A stretch of 64,000 nucleotides of DNA from contig CM054062.1 of the NCBI GenBank assembly GCA_028641055.1, positions 143,904,144 to 143,968,143 of the forward strand, given 5' to 3'. The stretch is from Alopecurus myosuroides. Taxonomy: Eukaryota > Streptophyta > Magnoliopsida > Poales > Poaceae. A model generated the notes under the pieces. That model was not told where the DNA came from. It saw only the letters and a list, made by a program, of their open reading frames with translations, and did not search any database. Numbering within the stretch: position 1 is the first letter of the stretch; every line of letters starts with the position of its first letter. This document shows positions 10,054 to 21,011 of this stretch, one piece after another. The position numbers and the translations under genes were made by a program.

Positions 10054-11645
10054 TGATGGCTAACGTTGGTAAACCCCAAGAGAAAGGTTATGAAGAGTGC
10101 AGCGACAAGTTTTCCCTCAGAAAAGAAACCAACGTTTAATCGAACAGTAGGAGGACAAGCAATCTCTGAAGGTTGATGCAGCTGAGGTGGCAGGGCGCAC
10201 TACCGGTTCAACAACAACGTGGAACCTACACAACACAATCAAATCACTTTGCCCCAACGAAGTAGTGAGGTTTTCAATCTCACCGGTTTTGCCGAACACA
10301 AAGAGGTTAAACGTGTGATGTGGAAAACAGCACGAAAGCAGTAGAAGCAGTATGAAAGAAGTATGAAAGGAGCAGGTGTTTTATCAGCATGAGGAAAATG
10401 GACCGGGGTCCACAGTTCACTAGTGGTGTCTCTCCGTGAAAGATAAATAACATGTGTGGTGAACAAATTACAGTTGGGAAATTGACAGAAATGGAGGCTG
10501 CATCATAGTGCATATGCAAGACATAAAGATTACTATGTGATTCATGCGGGCATTACAACAAAATACATAGACCGTCATCCAACTGCATCTATGTCTAATA
10601 ATCCACCATCCGAATATCATCCAAACAAACGTTGGGTATTAAGTTGCTAGCAACAGATTATCGCAGTAAGCAAAGTGTGTAATGCAAACAATGTAAACTA
10701 AGTAAACACCGTTGTTTTCTCCCTAATGGAAACATCACATCCTCCATCCATCACGTTTCTTTCACTCGAGCACAGATGCCAAGGAGGCATGAACCCACTA
10801 TCAAGCATAAATACTCCCTCTTGTAGTTACTAGCATCTACTTGGCCAGAGCATCTACTAATAACGGAGAGCATGAAAGATCATAAATAACATATGCATGA
10901 AGAAAACATGATAGATTGATAATCATAAAACATAGCATTCAACATTCATCAGATCCCAGCAAACACAACATGTAGCATTACATAAAGATGATCTTGATCA
11001 TGTTAGGCAGCTCACAAGATCTAAACATGAAGTACAAAGTGGAGAAAACAACCATATAGCTACTTCTACGGACCCGTAGTCTAGGGATGAACTACTCATG
11101 CATCACTTCGGAGGAGGGCATGGTGGTGTAGACCCCTACGGTGATGAATTCCCCTCTCGGCAAGGTGCCGGGGAGAGCTCCAGAACCCTCCCGGTCTCGG
11201 CATGATGATGACGGCGGCCTCGGGTGTTTTTCGGGAAGAAGTGGTGTATTTTTAGGGTTTACGTCTCGGGGGGTATAAATAGGCGAAAGAGCAAAGGCGG
11301 TGGAGGCCGGGGGGCCCACACCACCCCATGGCGCGGCCGGGAGGGCGCGCCGCCCTATGGTGTGGACCCCCTGAGGGCCCCCTTCGGGTCTCTTCGGGAC
11401 TCTGTGGAACCTTCGGGAATTCGAAGACTTCCGGGCTTCGAATTTTCAATTCCAAGAATATTTCCAGAACAACTTTTCTGAAACTAAAAACAGCAGAAAA
11501 CAGGGAACTGGCTCTATGGCATCTTTTCAATAGGTTAGTCCAGAAAATCAATAAAAATGACATAAAGTGTATAGCAAACATGTGGGAAACAATAAGAAAA
11601 ACAACATGGAACATCAAAAATTAAGGATACATTTATGACTTATCA
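10054..11645 (-). mobile_element. S1 5' LTR
   Basis: This 1592-bp LTR runs from TGATGGCTAACG to GACTTATCA on the plus strand, so it reads TGATAAGTC...AGCCATCA on the element strand. It has a GC-rich U3 with a TATA box (11274-11281) and a long R-U5. Small open frames inside it have no support. Confidence 0.8.
11274..11281 (-). promoter_or_regulatory. TATA box in the S1 5' LTR
   Basis: On the minus strand, TATTTATA follows a GC-rich block and is placed as in the S0 LTR. It is the likely promoter of S1 genomic RNA. Confidence 0.5.
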
Positions 11646-12061
11646 GCGACCTCGGGTGTTTTTCGTGGAAAAGTGGTCTCCCCTTAGGGTTAAATATCCG
11701 AGGGGGTAATATAGGCGAAAGGGCGATGGCGGTGGGCGCCCGAGGAGCCCACATCACCCCCAGACGCGTCCGGGGGGTTCCCTATGGTGTGCCCCCCCTC
11801 CGAGCCTCTTCGGGACTCCGTGGAACCTTCGGGGATTCTAAGACTTCCGAGCTTCAAATTTTCCAATTCCGAGAATATTTCCAGAACAATTTTTTTGAAA
11901 CTAAAAACAACAGAAAACGGGAACTGACTCTTTGGCATCTTGTCAACAGGTTAGTCCTGGAAAATCGATAAAAATGACATAAAGTGTAAGGAAAACATGT
12001 AGCATATGGCATGAAAATAACATGGAACATCAGAAATTAAGGATACGTTTATGACGTATCA
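11646..12061 (-). mobile_element. S2 3' LTR, U3-side part
   Basis: This completes the S2 3' LTR after the S1 insertion. It begins with the S1 target duplication GCGAC, continues CTCGGGTGTTTTTCG, and ends GACGTATCA at 12061. It is followed on its right by the polypurine tract of S2. Confidence 0.8.
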
Positions 12062-12516
12062 ACACCCCCAAGCTTAGTTCCTACTCGTCCTCGAGTAGGT
12101 AAACGATAAAAACACATAATTTCTGAGGTGACATGATACCAACATAAACTTGATCATCTAAGTTGTAAAAGCATAAGCATAGCTGAGATCATAGAACTTT
12201 AACACAAGCATGATAAATATAATTCAAAAGATAAAGCATAACAATCACCTTGCATCATGAGAAGTAACACAAACAAAATATCATGAATAATAATGCACTC
12301 AAAAAGCTATACATTTGTTTCAAGCATAGAGATAACATAGCAAAGTGATATTTCGCTTGTCCTTAAGAGTGGGGCAAAACATAAATGCCAGGACACCTTC
12401 AAAGTTCATGAGGAAGACTAGAACAAATAATTTGAGAACAAACAATAACACATCACGAATCAATTAATAATGTTTCTGGGACAAATGCATATTAAACTCA
12501 GAATGGCAACCATGCT
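12062..12516 (-). other. S2 polypurine tract and adjoining non-coding interior
   Basis: Right of the LTR end lies ACACCCCCAAGCTTAG, so the element strand reads CTAAGCTTGGGGGTGT directly before the LTR. A perfect 8-bp hairpin (CCTACTCG-TCCT-CGAGTAGG) is at 12080-12099. The rest is AT-rich and non-coding, and is cut at 12516 by Tat element A. The last five bases ATGCT are its target duplication. Confidence 0.75.
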
Positions 12517-12992
12517 TGTCGTGGGATAATCACGGCAGACGTTACCGGGGGTAACGGATCTTGGGGCAAGACGACACAGGCGTTTGGGAGAGGGTTTAGC
12601 TCAGAGGAAATCATGATGGAACTCGATCTGGTAGCTGGCAATCAAGTCGCCGAGTCTCCGATCTCTAGATATTAACTCAACTCTCGTGTTACACTGGATA
12701 CTCGATATCAAACGATATTGCTAGGGTTCTTAGATTCCTCTCAACTAAACCTGGGGGTCGGTTTATAAAGCACCCGTACCCCCTGGCTTGTCCTCCAAGA
12801 CGCACCCTAGATCCTACCCGGACACCACATACAAACCCTAACTTTCCTTTACCGTAACCCACAATCCGGGTTACAAGACCTACAAACTTGGGCCTTCCAG
12901 AAGTTTCTATATCCTTAGCCGGATCCTGCGCAGCGCCCTTTGGGCCGGGTTATACCTTGGAGCTGGCCTACCGGGTTATTATCCCTCCATCA
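12517..12992 (-). mobile_element. Element A 3' LTR
   Basis: This 476-bp LTR reads TGATGGAGGG...CCCACGACA on the element strand. It is almost identical to the copy at 22117-22591; differences lie near 12635 (TGG against CG) and 12806 (A against G). A TATA box is at 12762-12769. On its right lies the polypurine tract (GGGGACTAC on the element strand, 12993-13007). Confidence 0.9.
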
Positions 12993-13371
12993 GTAGTCCC
13001 CAGAATAGCTTGGGCTTCACAGATCCTTCCTTGAAGCGCTTGCTATTCCCTGCAAAAACATCAGATGCACGAATGCATGACGGCCGGGTTAAAGCGCTCT
13101 GATAAATAGCTAGGCCCAGCTCTATGGTGGCCATATAGTAACCCGGCTTCTTTCCAAACACTTAGCTTTTCGGGTCTAAGCCCTGATAAGAATGTCAAGT
13201 TCCTGCGCTTTACTCGATAATTGATCTTGATATTATGAAGAATATCTCCTTCCAATTTCTGTCCGGATACCTCGCCCAATATTCAAAGCGTATCTCGCAA
13301 AACTTAAAATGATAGACGTTACTCCGTAACTTTCGGCTCCCACCCGTTGGACTGGGCTTATCCACTCGCGC
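12993..13371. other. Element A: polypurine tract and upstream region of the antisense gene
   Basis: Adjacent to the 3' LTR the element strand ends TTCTGGGGACTAC, the polypurine tract. The remaining 360 bp hold no coding region. On the plus strand they are the region upstream of the TATA box of the antisense gene. The matching part of B is at about 41920-42280. Confidence 0.65.
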
Positions 13372-13381
13372 TATTATAAAT
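13372..13381 (+). promoter_or_regulatory. TATA box of the antisense gene in A
   Basis: TATTATAAAT lies about 840 bases before the start codon and is followed by AGGGGTAACCCTAACC. Element B has the same arrangement in its own orientation (41909-41918, ATTATAAATA, followed by ACCCTAACCCTAAC). The AACCCTAA motif resembles telo-boxes found near starts of plant housekeeping genes. Conservation in both copies supports a real promoter. Confidence 0.6.
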
Positions 13382-13404
13382 TGGCTCTTAGGGGTAACCC
13401 TAAC

Positions 13405-14206
13405 CCCAACAGCTCATTTCCCCCGTTCTTCTACCTTTCCTCCTCAGTGCTCTAGCTCACAGAGTGCCACCACGGAAGCCTCGCGTGCATCGCCGGAGCC
13501 CATCTGCCGTCGGCTACGCTCCGCCACGGTGCGCTCCGCGCCACCGCCCAGATCCGCCGCCGAACCCCCGACTTGCCTGCCGGGAATTGCAAAGGGGCAC
13601 CAGGCTTGTGCCATTTGCCTCCGTCGAGATTCACTGCAATCCCCTCCAGTAAGCCTCTCTCATCCATTAACTAGCCTCCGCAATTTCTTGATTTTCTCCA
13701 GATTGGATCGAAGTCAACTCGCCGGTCCTTTTCCTGGTTACACCGAATTAAGTTGCTCGTATTCATTCTAGCTCATCCAATGAATTGAATATAGACTTTA
13801 TTTCATTTTCCTACCACCCATAGTCGTTAATTTTACCACGAATCTAGAAACGGAGTCTCCAATCTGAGCTCGGGCCGCCCAAATTTTCCGCCCTTGTTTC
13901 CGTCACCCGGAAAATCTTCCCTTTTCCGGTTCTTTTTATTCGCAATAGGTACCTGTGCAACCATTCATTGCCCTCAAAGGCTCTTTCAGTGCATAGAACT
14001 CCATAACTTTTATTATGATGCTTGATACCCGGATAGTTTGACCCTTACTCTGCAGATTGATACCCGGATAGTTTGACCCTTACTCTGCAGATTGATACCC
14101 GGATAGTACGCAACTTCCATGTTGTCTCGATATCACTTGCTAATGCTCAAACAACTCATGACTTCCGAGTCTTATTCCTTGTATCCTTCTACCTCGTGCT
14201 TGGCAG
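13405..14206 (+). other. 5' UTR exon and 5' UTR intron of the antisense gene in A
   Basis: A GC-rich leader without ATG (about 13405-13648) is followed by a donor-like CCA/GTAAGC at 13649. A pyrimidine-rich acceptor GCTTGGCAG ends at 14206, nine bases before the start codon. The inferred intron is 13649-14206 (558 bp). In B the acceptor is CTCTGCAG, and the donor position reads GCAAGT, a possible GC-AG intron. The 35-bp tandem repeat lies inside this intron. RNA data would be needed to confirm it. Confidence 0.5.
14022..14107 (+). repeat. 35-bp tandem repeat, about 2.5 copies
   Basis: The unit begins TTGATACCCGGATAGTTTG and repeats at 14022-14056 and 14057-14091. A 16-base third copy ends at 14107. 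Element B has about 1.5 more diverged copies (near 41217-41270 on the minus strand). It lies in the inferred 5' UTR intron of the antisense gene. Confidence 0.85.
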
Positions 14207-14215
14207 GTCAATCAC

Positions 14216-17200
14216 ATGGCTCCCAAGAAGCAGGGGAAAACACCGGCCAAGGCCAAGATGACCAACTCCATATCCGCCAATTGGGCGCGATCCACGGTTA
14301 CGAAGGCCAAGTTAGAAGAACTGGCCGAGTTAGGGGTTTTACCCCCTCAAAAGGAAATCCACTGGAGGGTGCCGGGCAACGAGACCCGGCCTACACCGGC
14401 GAAGGATGAGGTAATATGCTTTGTGGAACACGTGACCCGGGGCTTCCGTCCTCCGGGTCACCCTTTCTTCCGTGACATTCTGAGCCATTATGGCCTTCGC
14501 ATTTTTGACATAGGGCCTAACTCCGTGTTAAATATCTCCCACTTCATCGTTCTCTCTGAGTCATACTTGTGCACTCCGCCAAGTTTGGCTCTTTTCGTTG
14601 AGATTTTCCAGTGCAAACCGTGCCGCGAAAGCGGTGACGGGGCACTTCTCGCTTGCGGCGGGGTTTCTATCCAGCGCCGCAAGAATTCTCTGATGCCACC
14701 CCTCACTCTCAACTCCCACGTCAAACACTGGCAACTCTCGTACTTCTATTGCCGAGACACCTCCCCACCCGGCCAAAAGAAACTGCCGGGTTACTCGGAG
14801 GGCCTTCTCGATATCTCCGAGTCTTTCAACGCCTTTGCCCCTGACTCGGACAGGGAGGCCATCCGGCCTTTACTAGCCAAAATCTCTGTTTTGTCGGCCC
14901 AAGGTCTCATTGGGCTTAACCTGGTGAAAACTTGGGTCGATTTCCGGATCCAACCCAACTCCATCCGCACTAAGTTAATGTGCGAGTATTCAGGGCACAC
15001 TACGGACTCGCTCCGGTACTCCACCCACAGCTTTGCAGCCGGAGATACCAACAAGACTATCAAGAGCTTCTTGACAGAGAAGCTGGTGGTAATCCGGAAC
15101 ATAGCCGGATTAGAACCCTTCACTCGTGAGAACCCAGCCCCCAAGGTAAGAACTCGGTTTTCATACTCTTGCTTTCACACCTTCCACTCGATATGACTAA
15201 TAACCCTTATTCTTATACCTTCTTCTCAGGCTGATGATCCCTTTTGGAAGATTGAAACTCCTCCTAACTCCGAAAATCCAGAGGAGCAAGAGGATGGCAC
15301 TAACTCGGATGAAGGTACGTTTCGAACTTCACTTAGTTCCTTTGAGTTCGTCGTGTCCCGTTCTTCATTTTCCAACTGTGACCTTGATAACTTCCAGAGC
15401 AAGAGGACAAAGACGAAGAAGAAGAAACTGACGGCAAGGTAGAATCCGCCAGTGATGAGGAGGAAGTGGAGCCGACAATCAAAGTCGGATCTAAGAGAAA
15501 ACCCCGAGGGGTCGTCTTCAAGGTATCATATCGCCTCCTTGTATTCAATTCGTATTCCTTTGATGATATACATGAGCTAACTTGACGTTATTCCACTGGC
15601 CATATTTGAAGGAGTCGCCCATGACCAAGCGCAGAGCGACTCGAAATTACCCGGGTGTTGATGCTCTTAACCCGGGTATTTCATTATCTCCGACTCGGCG
15701 CGCTGGTATTTACCTTATCCCTTCTTGGACGAAACAATCTTCCTGAACCATTCCCTTACGAAATCTCACTTGATACTTTTCAGTCTCGCCCGGGTCCAGC
15801 AGCGAATTCCCTTCGGACTTTGCAGTGAATCCCGGGTAAAGTTCCTTTCCTGACGTTCTATCACATTTTCATCACCCTTTCCTGATTGTATACTAACTTC
15901 TCACTCATACTATCTATAGGGCCACGGTCATTATTAGCGACCAGGAGGATATGGAGACCGATGACCCGGGTACGGGGACCCCGACTGATAATACAACAGC
16001 CGCAGCTGGCGACGAAGGGCAAGCGTCACCAATGAACCCGGCCAGTCAAGGAGCCGGGTATCCGATAGCCTCGCATGCAAGCGAGAAGGAAAAAACTGCA
16101 ACTCTGGGTGCGGGGGGAGGAGCACCAGGTCCCAACATTCGGACGACCCGGATGCCATCTCCCGCTAAGAAGAAAACTCCTTCTCCGAGTTTCCGAGGAC
16201 CCGGATCTTCTAACACGGGTTATGATACTTTTGACCAGCTGATGTGCACTCTCCTCACTATGAAGACCTCAGAGAGCGACATTCTAGAGCGCATGGCCGC
16301 AGAGCACCAGGTAATAACACTTGATATCTCGCAGTATACATTTAGTCCCCAAGTTCCGAGCATAACTTTGTTGAAGTTATGCTTGGTACTTTATGCAATA
16401 GTCGGCTTGCCATGATACCCGACTGATACTTGTGCTCCTTGTTCTTTACAGGCATAGATGACCCGGTCTGATGAAGTTTTGCTCAAGACCGAACAACTTC
16501 TTCTTGCCGAGGTAAAGCGTAGAGAAGCCCTTGAGGATGACATGGAAACCTTGAAGAAGGATGTTTCTAAATACAAGAAGAAGTACAATACTGCTCAAAC
16601 CGCACTGAAGAAATTATCGGACCAGGTTACCGATACCTACCGCATCTTGCTTAGTAAGTTTTTGCTGCCGACTGACTTCATGCCTTTACTTTATTACATG
16701 ATACTCGGGATTACTGATACGTTCTTCCTTTGTTTCAACTGCAGGTGCCAACCTTGCGGCCCCAGAGGAGAATGCCATTACAAAGGCTAAAACTTTAAAG
16801 ACTGTGCTCCGGACTTTCTTTGCCGGCACGAAGTTTATACTGGACGCCGTGAAGTGGCCTACTGAGGTATATCCGGGTGAAGAAAATCTTATCCAAGCCT
16901 GCTCCACCGTGCCTGCCTGGATTGAAATCTGGAAACGCTCGGCATGCCGGATTGGTATGACCCGGGCCTTTACCCTGGCTAAGGCTTATTTTCCGAAGCT
17001 TGACCCGGCAAAGGTAATATCCGGGTTTCCAGAATTCAAAGCGGATGGCTCCAAATTTTCACCCAAGGACTTCAAGGCCATACAGTCCGCAGTGCGTCAT
17101 TCGGCCACCACTTTGGCCGATAGTATGGATCTGAACACAATTATGAGCGCGTACGATGCTGAAGGCAAAATCGTCACGAAGGATGCACCCCCGCCCTTTG

Positions 17201-17430
17201 ATGTTTTGGAGAAATGGGCTGCTGACTCGGCCAGGAAGAGGGAAGAAACTGCGAAGATAGAGGCCGAGTTAGGATCAGAGCCAACCACCTCTACACCAGC
17301 TGTTCTGCCGCCTGTCCGTCCTGTCGCGAAGAATCCGGGTGATGATGCCGGGATAGCTAAAGAACAAGTCCAGGAACAAGACCCGGAGGGCAAGGGCAAA
17401 GATGTGGACCCCACTCAGGAAGATGAATAG
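14216..17430 (+). CDS. Antisense spliced gene of element A (Transposase_28-like), eight coding exons
   Basis: Exons by eye: 14216-15145, 15230-15314, 15398-15522, 15612-15705, 15784-15835, 15920-16310, 16452-16653, 16745-17430. All seven introns are GT-AG, 78-141 bp. The sum is 2565 bases, 854 codons plus stop. Exon 1 (310 residues, MAPKKQGK start) holds the region typical of the 'putative gypsy type transposon' family: GNETRPTP, CFVEHVTRGF, HYGLRIFDIGPNS, FYCRDT. Exons 2-6 are acidic and serine/proline-rich. Exon 7 is a predicted coiled coil. Exon 8 holds a conserved helical block (VYPGEENLIQACS, RIGMTRAFTLAKAYFPKLDP). Codon 2 of exon 7 is TAG (16455-16457), absent in B. The biochemical role is unknown; related antisense genes occur in Tat elements such as Grande. 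Confidence 0.75.
16452..16653 (+). other. Exon 7 of the antisense gene in A, with in-frame stop and tandem acceptor
   Basis: The exon starts GCA TAG ATG after acceptor TTTACAG, while B has GCG GAG GTG. The stop is followed by an open frame with a long charged helix (VKRREALEDDMETLKKDV). The stop codon itself ends in AG, so splicing six bases further on would drop both codons and keep the frame. B has an AG at the same place. Which acceptor is used cannot be seen from DNA. Confidence 0.55.
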
Positions 17431-18495
17431 GCAAATGCCATCAAAATACTTCTATCATCTGATGCTTTTATTTAAAACAAGTATTCTTTTGATGGTGCGC
17501 CTGTGCACCCTTGATACTGGTGTCGCAATTTGTAACGCACTTTATCTCTGTGATACACTTTGTGCCTTTCTAGGCCTTTTGATGAACTTGATACTTGTCT
17601 ATTTTTGAACTTATTCTTGATATCCAACTTTCTTTTCATTTCTTTTTATTCCCCTCTTTATTTCCGAGTATCGTGAGTTTTGACAGGTGGACTTTTCTTT
17701 AAGTCCCCAAGTCCCCACGACTCGGACATTGGGGTCTTTCAAGCTTAGCGACGAAACAATTTGACTCTGTTTCGAAACCCACGGTCCCCAAGGCTCGAAT
17801 TTCCGAGTCTGTGGTGTGTGGTCTTTTCTAAGAGAACAAACTTGTTGTTGCTAAGCCGAAACCCGGAATAGTTTCATATAGATAATGAAGTTATGCTTGA
17901 TAAACGTTGAGTTTCCAGCTATTAGCCTTGTACTCTGCATAACTTGTGGTTTAGATGACCCTTTTGACTATCTTGTACTGTAAGCCGGCTTTCGCGTGGA
18001 TACCATGTTGTTACATCTATACGAAAACAGGTTCAGACAAGTCCCATTGGGCTTCATGGCTGATTGTAATCGTAAGCGAGCAAATCATGCCACTTTAGTG
18101 CGAGTCACATCGAGCTTAAGTAAGAAAAGTCAAGAAAATTTGGCTCCTTTGTCCGGTTATAAGATTGCAGCCGTACTCGTTTGCGAGTAATCGGCCCTTA
18201 TAACTCATAGGCATCAAGGCCGGGTCTTTGGGTTTGTGGCTGTGCTATTCAAGCAATCAGCCCCTGAGACCTATATATATTCAACATATTTAATGATACT
18301 GATGTATTGATAGCAATGGATACTACTTACTTGTAACCGAAGTAAAGATCGCAACAAAATAGTACTTGATAACCATCTCTTTATTGATACGAGAAAGTCT
18401 GGATCAGCAGGCCGCCTCATTAAAAACCTTCCAGTCCCCTTAGGTACCCTGGGTACGAAAAGAGCGCGTCTGAAACCTGCTGCCCGTTACATTGT
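17431..18495. other. Element A: region between the converging genes
   Basis: No coding region is supported. This 1065-bp stretch separates the stop of the antisense gene from the stop of the gag-protease gene, which face each other. It contains the text AAAAACCTTCCAGTCCCCTT near 18422, shared with B (36905-36935 region, reverse). The 3' UTRs and polyadenylation sites of both transcripts should lie here. Confidence 0.6.
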
Positions 18496-19404
18496 TTAGT
18501 TCTTCTTGGGAACCGGTCCCGAGCTGACGTGACCGATACACATTCTCCATTTGTTGGACTTTTTCATGATAAGTACCGGGTTTACTAGCCAACCCGGGTG
18601 AGGTGTTTCCATAACGCGGCTGGTTGTGAGCGGTCGTGCAGTTTCTTCTCCTATACCAGATTGTTTGGAGGAACCATCCTTGACAAAAGCCACCATCTTA
18701 GCATCTTGTGCTGCCTTGAACTTTGCTCTTTCGCCTTCAGTGCTCGGCCTTTTTGATGTGGTTCTGTCCTCCGGATCAGCTTGAGACCGGTAATGCTTGA
18801 GTTCCTCTTTTCTACAGGCTTGCTCGGCCATTGCTGCGTCTCCTTCATCGCATTCAGCTGCTATATCTCGATTTCCATGTATGGTAATGGTCTGCTTAGG
18901 ACCCGGGATTTTTAGCTGTAAATACACGTAACACGGCCTAGCCATGAATTTAGCATAAGCCGGCCTTCCGAATAGCGCGTGATAAGGACTGCGCAACTTG
19001 ACCACCTCAAAAGTGAGCCACTCAACTCGATAGTTATCCTTTGATTCCCCAAAAGCTGCCTCCAATGCGATTTTTCCCTCGGGGCACGCTGAATGACCCG
19101 GCACTATCCCATGAAAAATTGTTGAACTTTTTTGTAGCTGAGATTCCTTGAGGCCCATGCGTAAGAAGGTTTCCCAATACAGTATATTAATGCTACTTCC
19201 ACCGTCCATCAAAACCTTTTTCAGCTCATACCCATTGACCTGCGGTGCGACTACTAATGCTAAGACTCCCGGGTGTTCTATTCTTTCCGGATGATCCCTT
19301 CTGCTCCATGTTACGTCCTGTTCTGACCATCTCAGGTATCTCGGGACAGCCGAAGAAACTGAGTTGACCGCTTGCTTCAGTATCTTTTTGTCCTTGTTAG
19401 AACC
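18496..19404 (-). pseudogene. Element A protease with reverse-transcriptase stub
   Basis: The open frame includes LMDGGSSINILYWETFLRMGL from 19212, a retropepsin start with the D-G-G motif of Tat elements, and GRPAYAKFMARPCYVYL near its end. A charged linker follows, then HPGWLVNPVLIMKKSNKW and RMCI. That is the opening of Tat reverse transcriptase, where canonical proteins go on to DYTDLNKACPKD. Here it ends after about 13 unrelated residues at a stop (18496). The rest of pol is deleted. The frame is continuous with gag but separated by a TGA at 19405-19407. Confidence 0.8.
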
Positions 19405-20859
19405 TCATGTGGTATGCACGTGATATTGACCCAACTGTTTGGGGTTGGCCTGGAAACCTCCTGCTCCCCCTTGGTTATTACCTTGATTTCCAGCTGCCGG
19501 GTTACCGGCTGGGGGTGGGCCGTTGCCCGGGTTTCCACCTGGACCCGGTCCTCCTCCCCGACCTGCACCTCGCATGGCTCTGTTCACTTCCTCATTCTTC
19601 CATCTCTGTAGGTCGGCGCACTGCTCCAAGGAGTGGTTAGCTGGCCTACCGTTCCTGCTGTGCTTCGGGCATGCCATTCTGAATATGTCCCAATTATTAC
19701 TCGGCCTTGGTGGCCCTTGATAGTTTCCTCCATTGTGATTTCCAGTATTGAAATTTCCTTCTGCCCTGGGTCTGGAAGATCCGGCTTCAGTATTGGCGAC
19801 AAACTCGGAGCCTCCTTCAAACGGGCGCTTGTTCTGGCTGTTGTTACCCGGCGCTGATCCGTTGCCGGTTCTTCCATTATTACTTGTGTTTGCTTTTGCT
19901 TTTTTATCGTCAGTTTCCTCTTCCGTAGTGTCCGTTGCGGCATGTTTGTTGCATGCATCCATCAATTCTCCCATTGTAACCTCCGAAGCATTCCGACTAG
20001 ATTTCATGCGAGTTAACTTTTGTACTAAAGGTGTGTACTTGCAGGTTTTTGCCATAGCTTGCAGCGCATCCTTGGGCTGAATATCCGTAGATGAGTGAAG
20101 AATTTCCATAACCCGGCGCACCCAGCTGCGCACCGATGCTCCCTTCTTCTGAACACATCGCTCTAGGTCATCAATAGTGAATAACTTTCTACACGTCCCG
20201 TGAAAGTGCTTGATAAACGCAGTTTTCAATTCTTCCCATGACTTAATAGATCCTTCCGGTAGGTTGGCGAACCATAACTTTGCTGCTCCCTCTGACATCA
20301 TTAGATACATGAATTTGGCTTGAAGATTCTCGGACGCATTGCGAATCGACATGGCCATCTCATAACTGCTCAACCATGTTTCCGGATCCATGGTTGGCTC
20401 GTAATTTACTACTTTACCCGGTTCTTTGAACTTTTCCGGGTAAGGCTCAGCCCTGATGCTATCCGAAAGACACTTAGGTCCTGCAAGAATGGTCGAAGCT
20501 GGTCTTACTCGGGAAATGCGTGATCCTGCAGGGGGTACGGCTGGACGCGGTACTGCTGGTATCCCATGTACCGCAGACCCGGCCACGGCTCTCCTGGCTC
20601 TGGAACTGTCCACGATGGCCTGTGCTGCTGATGCTGCTGGTACTGCCTGAATGGGTGGAGGAGGCGGCATTTGCTCTTGCTCTTCCCTCCGCCGTGCCGA
20701 ACTTGTTTGGATGTTTCCAGCGTTACCTTGCTGTTGGCTGACGTATGGTGTCCCATGCATTCCACTTCTGTGATCCGGGTAATTAACCTGTTGCGTCACC
20801 GCGGTGCGCAGCATATCTATCGCCCGCCGGGTCTCCTCTGCGTGGGGTGACTCTCTCAC
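19405..20859 (-). pseudogene. Element A gag, core domain part
   Basis: This 484-residue frame carries the retrotransposon gag domain: PYPEKFKEPGKVVNYEPTMD, TWLSSYEMAMSIRNASE, AAKLWFANLPEGSIKSWEEL and FIKHFHGTCRKLFTIDDLER. A C-x2-H-x8-H-x4-C zinc-knuckle-like motif (CPKHSRNGRPANHSLEQC) follows, with glycine/asparagine-rich flanks. It would form the particle and bind RNA. It is closed by a TGA (19405-19407) where B has a glycine codon. It is separated from the upstream part by a 4-base loss near 20871. Confidence 0.8.
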
Positions 20860-20940
20860 GGGGATTTGATTGCAAGCGTTGCCGCGTACACGTTGTCCAT
20901 GGGATTGTTGTAATGACCCGCTGGTGTGCGAAAACGCGAT

Positions 20941-20963
20941 GGTGGTGGTGGTGGTGGCGGTGG
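20941..20963. repeat. CCA/GGT triplet run in gag of A
   Basis: On the plus strand GGTGGTGGTGGTGGTGGCGG encodes a proline run in gag on the minus strand. B has fewer triplets at the same place (34386-34400). It is in frame, so length change is tolerated. Confidence 0.7.
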
Positions 20964-21011
20964 TACAGTATTGCCGGCAGTAACTCCAGTCTGTGGTGCG
21001 GGTAACCCGGC

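Larger units (their letters stand above)
7025..11645 (-). mobile_element. Athila-type non-autonomous element S1
   Basis: S1 runs from TGATGGCTGACG at 7025 to GACTTATCA at 11645. Flanks are GCGGC (7020-7024) and GCGAC (11646-11650), a 5-bp duplication with one change. Joining the flanks gives the uninterrupted LTR text seen at 28255-28275. The minus-strand order is 5' LTR 11645-10054, primer site, leader, broken coding cassette, 3' non-coding region, and a 3' LTR remnant of only 367 bp. The polypurine tract and U3 of the 3' LTR were deleted. Confidence 0.8.

Noticed and set aside
13464..13771. Open frames upstream of the antisense gene in A
   Set aside because: No ATG in frame with the main gene was found in the leader, and the frames read into the inferred intron. 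They are treated as 5' UTR.
14022..14107. Possible CRISPR-like or satellite array
   Set aside because: It has only 2.5 directly adjacent units without spacers, in a plant retroelement; it is a simple tandem duplication.
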